The notes: a model not told the origin generated them from the sequence alone. Shown: positions 1-8,221, counted from the first letter of the stretch. The stretch is 16,921 nucleotides of DNA from UBA4823 sp034436035 (GCA_034436035.1 DAOTVW010000145.1:1-16921), one strand, 5' to 3'. Made by a program: numbers and translations.

Positions 1-1600
1 CAGGTCTTATCAGGGCCAATGATAATTGGATCGCGCACATGGACATGAAGATTGGTACGCAATATCTTTATGGAGACCTGTCAGGTTTTATTATTAATTG
101 TCGCCTGCATGGACATGAAACACGCTAGGAAAGCCTTTCGTGGCAAGCCACATAGTTCAAACCTGACAGGTCTTATGAGAGCCAATGAGAATTGAATCGC
201 GCACATGGACTAGAGGCTCGGTATGTAAGACTTATTAGGAGACCTGTCAGGTGTTATTATTAATTGTCGCTTGCATGGATATAAAATTCGATGGGCAAGA
301 CTTTCGTGGCAAGCCACCCAGTTCAAACCTGACAGGTCTTATCAGGGCCAATGATAATTGAATCGGTTGCATGGATATAAAGCTTAGTACGCAATACCTC
401 CATGGAGACCTGTCAGGTTTTATTATTAATTGTCGCTTGCAGGGACATGAAACCCGGTAGGAAAGCCTTTCGTGGCAAGCTAACAAGTTCAAACCTGACA
501 GGTCTTATCAGAACCAATGATAATTGAATCGCGCACATGGACAAGAGGTTCGGTATGGAAGACTTTTTCGGAGACCTGTCAGGTTTTATTATTAATTGTC
601 GCCTGCATGGACATGAAACACGGTAGGAAAGCCTTTCGTGGCAAGCCACCTGGTTCAAACCTGACAGGTCTTACCAGAGCCACTGATTATTGAATCGCTA
701 GCATGGACATAAGGTTCGGTATGTAAGATTTTTTAGGAGACCTCTCAGGTTTTATTATTAATTGTCGCCTGCATGGACATGAAACCCGGTAGGAAAGACT
801 TTCAAAGTAAACCACCTAGTTCAAACCTAACACGTCTTATCAGAGCCAATGAGTATTGAATCGCGCACATGGACAAGAGGTTCGGTATGTAAGACTTATT
901 AGGAGACCTGTCAGGTGTTATTATTAATTGTCGCTTGCATGGATATAAAATTCGATAGGCAAGACTTTCGTGGCAAGCCACATAGTTCAAACCTGACAGG
1001 TCTTATCAGGGCCAATGATAATTGGATCGCGCACATGGACATGAAGATTGGTACGCAATATCTTTATGGAGACCTGTCAGGTTTTATTATTAATTGTCGC
1101 CTGCATGGACATGAAAAACGCTAGGAAAGCCTTTCGTGGCAAGCCACCCAGTTCAAACCTGACAGGTCTTACTAGAACCTACGCAGGACGACTCGCTAGC
1201 ATGGATATAAGCTTCGATTTGTAAGACCTTCCAGGAGACCTGTCAGGTTTTATTATTAATTGTCGCCTGCATGGACATGAAAAACGCTAGGAAAGCCTTT
1301 CGTGGCAAGCCAACCAGTTCAAACCTGACAGGTCTTATCAGGGCCAATGATAATTGAATCGGTTGCATGGATATAAAGCTTAGTACCCAATACCTCCATG
1401 GAGACCTGTCAGGTTTCAATCAAACCTATGTTGATTGAATTGCTTGTCTGGATATGAAACACGGTAGGAAAGCCTTTCGTGACAAGCCAACCAGTTCAAA
1501 CCTGACAGGTCTTACCAATGCCAATGCTAATTGAATCGGTTGCATGGATATAAAGTTTAGTACGCAATACCTCCATGGAGACCTGTCAGGTTTTATTATT
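1..1600. repeat. Satellite-like array of 166-bp dimeric units
   Basis: Motif GACCTGTCAGG recurs with starts at 75, 241, 407, 573, 739, 905, 1071, 1237 and 1403, exactly 166 bp apart each time; the last copy is at 1580 (177 bp on). Each unit has an A half of 85 bp opening with ACCTGTCAGGT and a B half of 81 bp opening with ACCTGACAGGT (starts 161, 327, 493, 659, 825, 991, 1157, 1323, 1500). GACCTGTCAGGTTT and AAACCTGACAGGTC are perfect reverse complements, so neighbouring sites alternate as inverted repeats, and each is itself an 11-bp palindrome around one central base. The unit at 739 is decayed at both sites (ACCTCTCAGGT, ACCTAACACGT). Bases 1-5 are the tail of a further B site, so the array continues left of the window. 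Period 166 is not a multiple of three and no open frame is conserved, so it is not coding. Function unknown. Confidence 0.95.
1403..1579. repeat. Chimeric 177-bp unit at the array end
   Basis: This unit is 11 bp longer than all others. In normal A halves the CATGGA-type motif lies 32 bp after the palindrome; in B halves it lies 43 bp after. Here the A position (1404) has the B spacing of 43 bp and B-like sequence (TTGATTGAATTGC before the motif), then continues with a normal A tail (AAACACGGTAGGAAAGCC). The expected B-head plus A-tail length of 43+53=96 bp is exactly the observed distance to the next palindrome at 1500. It therefore reads as a B/A recombinant. Confidence 0.8.
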
Positions 1601-1773
1601 TTTTCATCTCAAATTCCTGCAGCAGATTGGTTTGCCTTTGGCCGTTATCTTCGACTACAAACCATATATTAAAGTCTGAGGGTTTGCTCATTAAGGACTC
1701 ATTTTTCAACGCTCTCGACTCTTTATAAAATGGACTAAATCGGTTATATTAAGAATAATAGAAGAGGAGTCTC
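1601..1773. other. Non-coding gap between repeat array and aspA
   Basis: The repeat consensus stops shortly after the last palindrome (1581-1591) and unrelated sequence follows. There is no credible ORF. AT-rich hexamers TATAAA (1724-1729) and TATATT (1745-1750) could be -10 elements for the downstream gene, but neither has a convincing -35 at 16-18 bp, so I do not assign a promoter. Confidence 0.5.
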
Positions 1774-3243
1774 ATGGAAGGGATGTTTCGGATAGAACGC
1801 GATTCGTTAGGTGAACTGGCGGTGCCGATCGATGTTTACTATGGCATTCAAACCCAGCGGGCACGACTGAATTTCCCGATAACCGGTCGGCGTCCCTGGC
1901 GGGCTTTTATCTGGTCAATGGCGACGATCAAACGTTGTGCTGCCCAGGTAAACCAGGAACTTGGCTTGCTTGACAATGAGCGCGCGGCTGCGATTATTGC
2001 CGCAGCAGAGGAGGTGATGGAGGGCAAGTGGGATGATCAGTTTGTCGTTGATCCAATTCAAGCTGGAGCTGGCACCAGCCATAATATGAATGTGAATGAG
2101 GTGATCGCCAACCGGGCAACACAGTTGCTGGGTGGAAATTTGGGGGAATATCGGGTACACCCAAATGATCATGTTAATATGAGTCAATCTACCAATGACA
2201 CTATTCCCACTGCAATCCGCCTTGGTTGTTTATGGCGCGTGGATGAATTAGAGCAAGTTTTGGGAAAGTTAATCCATTTCTTGGGGGAAAAGTCGCAGGA
2301 ATGGGATGATGTCCTCAAATCGGGGCGTACTCATCTACAGGATGCGGTGCCAATCCGCTTGGGGCAAGAGTTTGGCGCGTATGCCCGGGCGGTGGAACGC
2401 GATCGAGAGCGCCTGCAAAGAGCCACCCAGGGGCTGAAACGGTTAGGGATTGGAGGGACTGCAGTGGGGAGCGGATTGAATGCTCATCCAGCATACCGCT
2501 TTCGCATGATCGAGTGCCTCAAAGAAATAACAGGATGGGATTTGCAACCGTCGGATAACTTATTTGAGTCGATGCAATCGATGGCTGATTTTGCGGAATT
2601 TTCTGGCGCCATGCGGGTGATCGCCATTACTTTGACACGGATTGCCAATGATATTCGCTTGTTGGCTTCAGGACCGGCCACGGGTTTGGATGAAATCCGT
2701 CTGCCGCCGGTTCAGCCTGGTTCGAGCATCATGCCAGGCAAAGTCAACCCGGTGATGGCGGAGATGCTTAATATGGCGATGTTTGCCATTCAGGGTTTGG
2801 ACTATTCCGTAACCTTAGCTGCCCAAGCGGGTCAATTAGAATTGAACGTCATGATGCCTTTGATTGGGCATTGTCTGTTCGAGGAAATGCAAATCATGAT
2901 CGGCGCGGTGGATGCTTTTAGTGAAAAGTGCGTAAGGGGCATTCAGGCAAACCGTTCCAAAGCACGTGCTTGGCTGGATAAAAATGCGATCATTGTGACT
3001 GCATTGAATCCATTGATCGGTTATAACGCTGCAGCAGATTTAGCGAAAGAAGCACTTCAAAGTGACCGTTCTGTTAAAGAATTAGCACTTCAAAAAGCAG
3101 AACAAGGACAGCTGATCCATAGGAAGGAACAACGCCCAGTTCTTGTCTCGGAAGTACACGCAGCATTGGACAATCTGTATCAGATGAGTGAGGGAGGTAT
3201 CCTCTTTGGCGAAAAGGGAGAACGGGAAAACAAAGCGGGTTAA
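1774..3243 (+). CDS. aspA: Aspartate ammonia-lyase (aspartase)
   Basis: Predicted to interconvert L-aspartate with fumarate and ammonia in the cytoplasm. The 489-residue protein belongs to the class II fumarase/aspartase superfamily and is closer to Bacillus AspB than to FumC as I recall those sequences: VDPIQAGAGTS (92-102), NDHVNMSQSTND (131-142), SGRTHLQDAVPIRLGQEF (183-200) and AGQLELNVM (352-360). The catalytic flexible loop GSSIMPGKVNP (316-326) and the conserved Thr186-His187 pair are intact, so an active enzyme is expected. His103 replaces the Met usual in GTSMNMN. The start is ATG 1774 behind GAGGAG (1764-1769, 4-nt gap); ATG 1783 is possible but has a 13-nt gap. The gene leads a same-strand cluster with the sortase 15 bp downstream, although no functional tie between the two is evident. 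Class II fumarase is the main alternative, less likely from the motifs. Confidence 0.88.
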   Translation: MEGMFRIERDSLGELAVPIDVYYGIQTQRARLNFPITGRRPWRAFIWSMATIKRCAAQVNQELGLLDNERAAAIIAAAEEVMEGKWDDQFVVDPIQAGAGTSHNMNVNEVIANRATQLLGGNLGEYRVHPNDHVNMSQSTNDTIPTAIRLGCLWRVDELEQVLGKLIHFLGEKSQEWDDVLKSGRTHLQDAVPIRLGQEFGAYARAVERDRERLQRATQGLKRLGIGGTAVGSGLNAHPAYRFRMIECLKEITGWDLQPSDNLFESMQSMADFAEFSGAMRVIAITLTRIANDIRLLASGPATGLDEIRLPPVQPGSSIMPGKVNPVMAEMLNMAMFAIQGLDYSVTLAAQAGQLELNVMMPLIGHCLFEEMQIMIGAVDAFSEKCVRGIQANRSKARAWLDKNAIIVTALNPLIGYNAAADLAKEALQSDRSVKELALQKAEQGQLIHRKEQRPVLVSEVHAALDNLYQMSEGGILFGEKGERENKAG

Positions 3244-3245
3244 GG

Positions 3246-3251
3246 TATAAT
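3246..3251 (+). promoter_or_regulatory. Possible -10 element ahead of the sortase start
   Basis: A perfect TATAAT lies just after the aspA stop codon, with its last base 8 nt before the GTG start at 3259. No -35-like hexamer sits at the right distance (3223-3228 reads CGGGAA). If it is active, transcription would begin at or next to the start codon, giving a leaderless message. It could also be chance. Confidence 0.3.
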
Positions 3252-3258
3252 TTCCCTT

Positions 3259-4176
3259 GTGACAAAAAGCAGAAGAGCGGAAGATCTATCCGAAGAAGAA
3301 TTACGTTGGTTGCTGATTGAAAAACGCCGCGCCGCCAGACAAGATCGCCTTTTGAGATATAAACGGAGCGGGCGGATTGTTTCTGTTACCCCGGATGAAA
3401 GTGTTTTAGCCTCCCAATCGTTGCCGAGTGCGCGCATCGAAGAAATTGACTTAGAGGAAAATACAAAGCCAACACAACTCTCTCGCAAACGGAAAACAAT
3501 TGATGCATTGCTCTTTGTGATTGAAATCGCCGCAGTGGTAGGTTTCCTGTTTGTCGTTTTCAATGGTTTGAATCTCATTCGGGAACTTAATCGAGAAGTG
3601 GTAGCGGCGCTGGAACAGCCTACGCTCACCCCAACACCATTGTTAATGGCGGTTGTTTTACCGTCTGGACACAACCCACCTAATTCTGCTGGCGGCGCCC
3701 GTCCAAATGAGGCTGAGATCCCGGAACATTTACGCCCCATCATGCAATCCTTGGCAAGCCTGCCATTGCCCACCCCTGGTCCTCAGCAAGCCATTCGGAT
3801 TCAAATTCCAGCCATAAAAGTGGATGCACCCGTAGTGCAGGGCGATGGTTGGGAACAACTGAAAAAAGGAGTTGGGCAACACCCCGGTTCTTCGGATCCT
3901 GGGCAACCAGGAAACGTAATCCTGTCAGCACATAACGATATTTTCGGAGAAATTTTCCGTGATTTGGATAAGCTGAAAAGCGGTGACCGCATTGTATTAT
4001 TTACCAGTCAGCGGTCGTACACATATGTGGTCACTTCGGTTAAAATTGTAGAACCCACCGATGTGGAGGTTATGGCTTCGAGCTCGGAAGCAATTGTGAC
4101 GCTGATATCCTGTTATCCCTACATGGTGGATAAACAACGAATTGTGGTCATTGCACAACTGCAAAATGGCAGTTGA
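3259..4176 (+). CDS. Membrane-anchored sortase, class D-like
   Basis: Predicted cysteine transpeptidase that attaches surface proteins to the cell envelope. The 305-residue protein has a charged, basic N-terminal cytoplasmic region (1-80), one membrane segment (about 82-105), a Pro/Thr-rich linker (119-176) and a C-terminal sortase domain (about 177-302). The catalytic triad is visible: His225 in ILSAHND, Cys285 in TLISC and Arg294 in DKQRIVV. The order (N-terminal anchor, external catalytic domain) fits class D/E sortases; subclass is not certain. The start is GTG 3259; there is no good Shine-Dalgarno, only AAGG 13 nt upstream, so translation may be coupled to aspA or leaderless. An 80-residue cytosolic head before the anchor is longer than usual. 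No protein with an LPXTG-type sorting signal is encoded in the window, so its substrates lie elsewhere. Confidence 0.88.
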   Translation: MTKSRRAEDLSEEELRWLLIEKRRAARQDRLLRYKRSGRIVSVTPDESVLASQSLPSARIEEIDLEENTKPTQLSRKRKTIDALLFVIEIAAVVGFLFVVFNGLNLIRELNREVVAALEQPTLTPTPLLMAVVLPSGHNPPNSAGGARPNEAEIPEHLRPIMQSLASLPLPTPGPQQAIRIQIPAIKVDAPVVQGDGWEQLKKGVGQHPGSSDPGQPGNVILSAHNDIFGEIFRDLDKLKSGDRIVLFTSQRSYTYVVTSVKIVEPTDVEVMASSSEAIVTLISCYPYMVDKQRIVVIAQLQNGS

Positions 4177-4200
4177 TAGAATAAAAACGGAGGTTTTTGG

Positions 4201-4410
4201 ATGAGTAAAAAGTCAAAAAAACAGACTCGCAGCACCCCGGCGGTTGTTAAGCCCACACCCAGGCCGGTAGAGAGTGTCCAGGCACCCAAGCCGGTCGAAA
4301 AGGGCTTCAACCCAGACTATACACCGGTGATAAAGGATTTGAAACGCATCGGGACATTGGCAGGGACGTTTTTCATTATCATGATTATTTTGTCTTTTTT
4401 CATCAAATAA
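4201..4410 (+). CDS. Small single-pass membrane protein, unknown function
   Basis: A 69-residue protein not assigned to a named family. The N-terminal half is Lys/Pro/Thr-rich (MSKKSKKQTRSTPAVVKPTP) and likely disordered; a short conserved-looking stretch FNPDYTPVIKDLKRIG (36-51) leads into one hydrophobic segment (52-68, GTLAGTFFIIMIILSFF) that ends the protein. It is probably a tail-anchored protein with its N-terminus in the cytoplasm. Start ATG 4201 follows a strong GGAGG with a 7-nt gap, which supports it as a real gene despite its size. It sits 24 bp after the sortase and 9 bp before the first AI-2E permease, so it is probably co-transcribed with both. The overall shape resembles small division-associated proteins such as CrgA, but CrgA has two membrane helices and I see no real similarity. 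Confidence 0.72.
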   Translation: MSKKSKKQTRSTPAVVKPTPRPVESVQAPKPVEKGFNPDYTPVIKDLKRIGTLAGTFFIIMIILSFFIK

Positions 4411-4419
4411 TCTGATTTT

Positions 4420-5580
4420 ATGACCCTGTCGGATCGCCCTCGTTGGTCTCCTATGACCAAGTTAGTGGTGGTAATCCTTGCGCTAGCTGTTTTTATCTAT
4501 TTGCTTTTTCGATTTAGCGTAGTATTACCACCGCTAATTTTGGCGGTCATTCTCGCTTACATCCTATCGCCAGCAGTTAATTTTGTCGAAAAACGCATCC
4601 GTTTACCACGGGGGTTAGCCATTCTATTTGCTTACATTTTATTATTGGGTTTAATTGCGCTGTTGTTAGGATTGATTATCCCGCCTTTTATCGAACAAAT
4701 GGGGGGGTTGGGTGGGGATATTCAAAGCATTATTAACTCCATCGAAAAATTTTTGGGTCATCGTTACAATGTGGCTGGGTTTGTGATTGATCTGGATGCG
4801 TTAATCAATCGTCTTAGCGGCTCGCTTCAAACTACCTTTTCCCCTTTTTTAGGCCGCACGGTTTCATTAGCCATTGAGATTCTCTCTTCCGTTGTCTGGG
4901 TTATCTTTATTGCGGTGGTGGCGTTTTATTTCATCAAAGATGGAGAGAAAATCAATCAATGGTTGGAAAGCATCGTTCCGCCTGGCTATCATCAGGATTA
5001 CATTTTGTTGCGCAGAGAAATCAGCCAAATCTGGTCAGCGTTCTTTCGGGGTCAATTAATCTTAGCCAGTGTAGTAACTCTCCTCTTCACGGTGATTGGT
5101 TTTATTCTCGGATTGCCTTTTCCACTGGCAATGGCGATATTTGCGGGTTTGATGGAATTTCTTCCCAGCTTAGGACATGGTATCTGGTTGTTTTTTGCCT
5201 CGTTATTAGCTTTTTTTATTGGCTCGACCTGGCTGCCCCTCCCAAATTGGGTCTTCATGTTAATTGTGATCGGCTTACACTTGATTTATGAACAATTTGA
5301 CTTGAATTATTTAATCCCGCGCATTATTGGGCGCAGTGTTCGGCTTCCGCCAGTGGTGGTGATCCTTGGGATCGTCGCTGGCGCTTTATTAGCCGGCTTT
5401 TTAGGTATTTTCCTCGCCGCTCCTACGATTGCATCCCTGCGGGTAATTGGTCGTTATATTTACGCCAATGTTTTTGACCTTGATCCTTTCCCTAGCAGTA
5501 TGAGTAGCCCATTGCCCCCGCCCAATCCACATTGGTGGGAGAAGCTCTTTCCGAATTTACCCAGATCAGAACAGAGGTAG
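4420..5580 (+). CDS. AI-2E family permease, copy 1
   Basis: A 386-residue polytopic membrane protein of the AI-2E/PurR-regulated permease family (YhhQ/TqsA/PerM-like); substrates in this family are diverse and mostly unproven. Hydrophobic segments lie at about 14-33, 36-52, 65-90, 150-172, 212-232, 234-268, 277-291 and 310-345, with a soluble loop at about 92-140. Family-like stretches include FIKDGEKI (171-178), IWSAFFRGQLI (204-214) and the end FLAAPTIASLRVIGRYI, followed by FDLDPFP (352-358). The usual IPYIGP-like motif is replaced here by LPSLGHGIW (248-256), unlike copy 2. Start ATG 4420 has no clear Shine-Dalgarno and lies 9 bp after the preceding gene, suggesting coupled translation; ATG 4453 is an alternative. 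Copy 2 follows after 11 bp and is a diverged duplicate. Confidence 0.85.
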   Translation: MTLSDRPRWSPMTKLVVVILALAVFIYLLFRFSVVLPPLILAVILAYILSPAVNFVEKRIRLPRGLAILFAYILLLGLIALLLGLIIPPFIEQMGGLGGDIQSIINSIEKFLGHRYNVAGFVIDLDALINRLSGSLQTTFSPFLGRTVSLAIEILSSVVWVIFIAVVAFYFIKDGEKINQWLESIVPPGYHQDYILLRREISQIWSAFFRGQLILASVVTLLFTVIGFILGLPFPLAMAIFAGLMEFLPSLGHGIWLFFASLLAFFIGSTWLPLPNWVFMLIVIGLHLIYEQFDLNYLIPRIIGRSVRLPPVVVILGIVAGALLAGFLGIFLAAPTIASLRVIGRYIYANVFDLDPFPSSMSSPLPPPNPHWWEKLFPNLPRSEQR

Positions 5581-5591
5581 AGGAACGCGCC

Positions 5592-6812
5592 ATGATCGAA
5601 AACAGTAATACTTCGCCAAAATGGGGCTCCACAACCAAGATGATTGTTGGGCTCTCTATCGTAGCATTACTGGCTGCCCTGTTGGTTAAATTTCGTCATT
5701 TGATCGGTCCCCTTATCCTGGCATTTATGCTTTCGTATCTCCTCTATCCGGTGGCAGCCTGGCTGAGTAAAACGATAAAAATCCCCTGGCGGACTGCTGT
5801 CACGTTAATCTACCTGCTTCTCTTTATTTTATTAGCTAGCTTATTTACTTTAACTGGATTAGCGGTAGTGCAACAATTGCAAAGTCTGGTTGGTTTCATC
5901 CAAAACAATGTGAAGAATTTACCCGACATCGTTGCCCAGCTTTCACAGCGTTCCTACGATTTTGGCCCCTTCCATTTTAGTTTGGCGAATTATGACCTGG
6001 CAACGCTGACCAATCAACTTCTCTCGGCGGTGCAACCTCTGCTTGGCAAAGCCGGGAGTTTGATCAGCAGCATTGCCACCTCTGCCGCAGTCACGATTGG
6101 ATGGAGTTTGTTTGTCCTGGTTATCTCTTATTTCTTATTGGCAGATGCGGGGCGGGTATCCGGAGAGCTTGTCCATATTGAAGTTCCTGGGTATCAATCA
6201 GATTTACAGCGTTTAAGCAAAGAATTACGCAATATTTGGAATGCCTTCTTGCGGGGTCAATTATTGATTATTGGATTGGTGATGCTGGTGTATAGTGTAC
6301 TGATGGGAATTTTAGGGGTAAGGTTTGCCATTGGGATTGCTATATTAGCGGGTATTGCGCGCCTGATCCCTTACATTGGTCCAGCAGTCCTTTGGATCAC
6401 CACCATACTGGTTACATATTTCCAAGGAGGGAATTACTTTGGGTTGTCTCCTGTGCAATATGCCATTTTAGTGGTTGCCTTGGCATTTATTACCGACCAG
6501 GTATTCGACAATATCATAGCGCCGCGTTTCATGGGGCATGCTTTAGGTGTGCACCCTGCTGCAGTGCTGATTGCGGCGGTGATTGCAGCCAATTTAATTG
6601 GATTGATTGGGCTCATTCTCGCCGCACCAACTGTCGCAACGTTGAAGCTTTTCAGCCGCTATATTACCCGAAAAATGTTTGACCTTGACCCTTGGCCCGC
6701 CATAGAAACCGAACCGCCCCCTCCGAAACCAACTTACAGACAACGGTTCGAGAAATTAATAGAAGTCTTTATGCGTCTTTGGCGGAGGCTCCAACGAACT
6801 GAGCAAAAGTAA
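5592..6812 (+). CDS. AI-2E family permease, copy 2
   Basis: A 406-residue AI-2E family membrane protein, paralogous to the gene just upstream. It has eight or so hydrophobic segments (about 16-34, 38-57, 67-94, 163-184, 222-241, 245-276, 288-303, 322-348), a soluble loop at 95-150, NIWNAFLRGQLLI (214-226), the family-type motif LIPYIGPAVLWIT (258-270), and the end LILAAPTVATLKLFSRYI with FDLDPWP (363-369) and a basic Pro-rich tail. The frame stays open upstream to 5532, but ATG 5592 is chosen because GAGGA (5580-5584) lies 7 nt before it and the protein then begins like copy 1. Sequence identity with copy 1 is modest, so the duplication is old. It ends 23 bp from the convergent dnaA stop codon. 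Substrate unknown. Confidence 0.87.
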   Translation: MIENSNTSPKWGSTTKMIVGLSIVALLAALLVKFRHLIGPLILAFMLSYLLYPVAAWLSKTIKIPWRTAVTLIYLLLFILLASLFTLTGLAVVQQLQSLVGFIQNNVKNLPDIVAQLSQRSYDFGPFHFSLANYDLATLTNQLLSAVQPLLGKAGSLISSIATSAAVTIGWSLFVLVISYFLLADAGRVSGELVHIEVPGYQSDLQRLSKELRNIWNAFLRGQLLIIGLVMLVYSVLMGILGVRFAIGIAILAGIARLIPYIGPAVLWITTILVTYFQGGNYFGLSPVQYAILVVALAFITDQVFDNIIAPRFMGHALGVHPAAVLIAAVIAANLIGLIGLILAAPTVATLKLFSRYITRKMFDLDPWPAIETEPPPPKPTYRQRFEKLIEVFMRLWRRLQRTEQK

Positions 6813-6837
6813 AGCATAACTCAAAAATAAATGCTTT
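6811..6837. terminator. Weak hairpin between convergent permease and dnaA
   Basis: AAAGCAT (6811-6817) and ATGCTTT (6831-6837) can pair as a 7-bp stem around a 13-nt loop, overlapping both stop codons. It has low GC content and only a short flanking T run (CTTTATT), so it is at best a weak bidirectional terminator. No better candidate is present in the 23-bp gap. Confidence 0.35.
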
Positions 6838-8185
6838 ATTGGATCATGCGGTTATAGAAATAACCTTGTATTTCATTCACTTTGCGGCGTAAGCGATCAT
6901 CTGCCTCAAGCAAATCCTTGACTTTCTCACAGCCATATAAAACCGTTGTATGGTCTCTGCCACCTAAGGCATTCCCAATTTGGGGTAAAGACATGTTGGC
7001 GTCTTTATGAAGCAAATACATGGCAATTTGACGGGGGAGTGCTACTTCCCGTGAGCGCTCGGCACTGAGCAACCGCTCAATCGTTACCCCAAATGTTTCC
7101 GCAACTTTTTGGATGAGCGACTGTGGGTCAATTTCCTTCTTTTGGGTGAGAAAATCGCCAAGCGCATTTTCGACAGACTCACTGGTTATATTCTCTCCCG
7201 ACCATTGTGCATACGCAGCCACACGGGTTAATGCGCCTTCCAGCTCACGGATGTTCGATTGTACACGCTGAGCGATGCGGATCAAAATTTCGTCTGAAAT
7301 ATGATATCCTTTCTGATCGGCTTTGGTACGCAATATCGCTAAGCGGGTTTCCAAATCGGGTGGTTGGATATCGGCGATTAATCCCCACTCCACGCGTGAG
7401 CGCAATCTTTCTTCCAGTGTAACCAGCGATTTCGGAGGACGGTCTGAGGAGATGACAATTTGTTTGTTTTGCCCGTGTAAGGTATTGAACGTGTGGAAAA
7501 ATTCTTCTTGGGTGGACTCTTTTCCGGCAATGAATTGAATGTCATCAATCAATAGGACGTCGATACGTCGATATTTTTCCCGGAAAGATGGCGTGGCATG
7601 GGTGCGAATCGCATTGATTAAATCATTCGTAAATTCTTCCGATGACGTATACAGCACTTGCAGTCCGTTTTGGTGACATACATTACCAATCGCGTGCAAT
7701 AAATGAGTTTTTCCGAGACCAACCCCTCCATAAATAAATAATGGATTATAGGCATGAGCAGGTTTTTCGGCTACTGCTAAGGATGCGGCATGTGCAAGGC
7801 GGTTATTTGACCCAACGACATAACTCTCAAATGTGTATTTTGGGTTGAGAGTTGGGTTGAGCGTAAAACTGCTTTGAATCACAGGGCTAGATTGCTCTGG
7901 TTGAGTCGCTTCGATTTCGATATCAACATCTTCGAATTGATTTTGCCATACTGTAAATCGGACTTCGACGGTGCGGCGCATCAATCCAGTCAACATGCGG
8001 GTAACTGTGCTGGATAAACGACTTTTCAACCAGTCACATGCATACGCATTCGGTACGCCGATGATGAAACACCCGTCTTCATAAGCCAAAAATTCACAAT
8101 TACGCACCCAGGTATCAAAAGCGGCGCGGGGCATTTCAATTTGGAGTTGTCCAAGTGCAGCTTGCCAAGCATGCTCTGCTTTCAT
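6836..8185 (-). CDS. dnaA: Chromosomal replication initiator DnaA
   Basis: Replication initiator that binds DnaA boxes and opens the origin using ATP. The 449-residue protein has all four regions: domain I (about 1-80, WQAALGQLQIEMPRAAFDTWV), a short linker (81-115), the AAA+ domain with Walker A GGVGLGKT (153-160), Walker B LLIDDIQF (211-218), an arginine-finger region ERLRSR (259-264) and sensor II RELEGAL (313-319), and the DNA-binding domain IV with signature GGRDHTTV (408-415). The frame is open to 8266, but ATG 8185 is preferred because it follows AAGGAGG on the minus strand and starts domain I at the usual place. Unlike the common dnaA-dnaN-recF arrangement, no replication gene follows it: the next gene is a convergent permease. 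It is divergent from dnaK. Confidence 0.97.
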   Translation of the reverse strand: MKAEHAWQAALGQLQIEMPRAAFDTWVRNCEFLAYEDGCFIIGVPNAYACDWLKSRLSSTVTRMLTGLMRRTVEVRFTVWQNQFEDVDIEIEATQPEQSSPVIQSSFTLNPTLNPKYTFESYVVGSNNRLAHAASLAVAEKPAHAYNPLFIYGGVGLGKTHLLHAIGNVCHQNGLQVLYTSSEEFTNDLINAIRTHATPSFREKYRRIDVLLIDDIQFIAGKESTQEEFFHTFNTLHGQNKQIVISSDRPPKSLVTLEERLRSRVEWGLIADIQPPDLETRLAILRTKADQKGYHISDEILIRIAQRVQSNIRELEGALTRVAAYAQWSGENITSESVENALGDFLTQKKEIDPQSLIQKVAETFGVTIERLLSAERSREVALPRQIAMYLLHKDANMSLPQIGNALGGRDHTTVLYGCEKVKDLLEADDRLRRKVNEIQGYFYNRMIQ

Positions 8186-8221
8186 GCCTTCTACCTCCTT
8201 GTTTCTGGATGTTAACAACGC

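Noticed and set aside
247..1124. Small ORFs with similar peptides in the repeat array
   Set aside because: They arise from the repeat sequence; the period (166) shifts frame each unit and no ribosome-binding sites are conserved.
1..1600. CRISPR array
   Set aside because: The whole 166-bp unit is conserved, with no unique spacers, and repeats are not 23-47 bp direct copies.
3240..3773. 177-aa minus-strand ORF
   Set aside because: Antisense shadow of the sortase gene, which has intact catalytic residues in its own frame.
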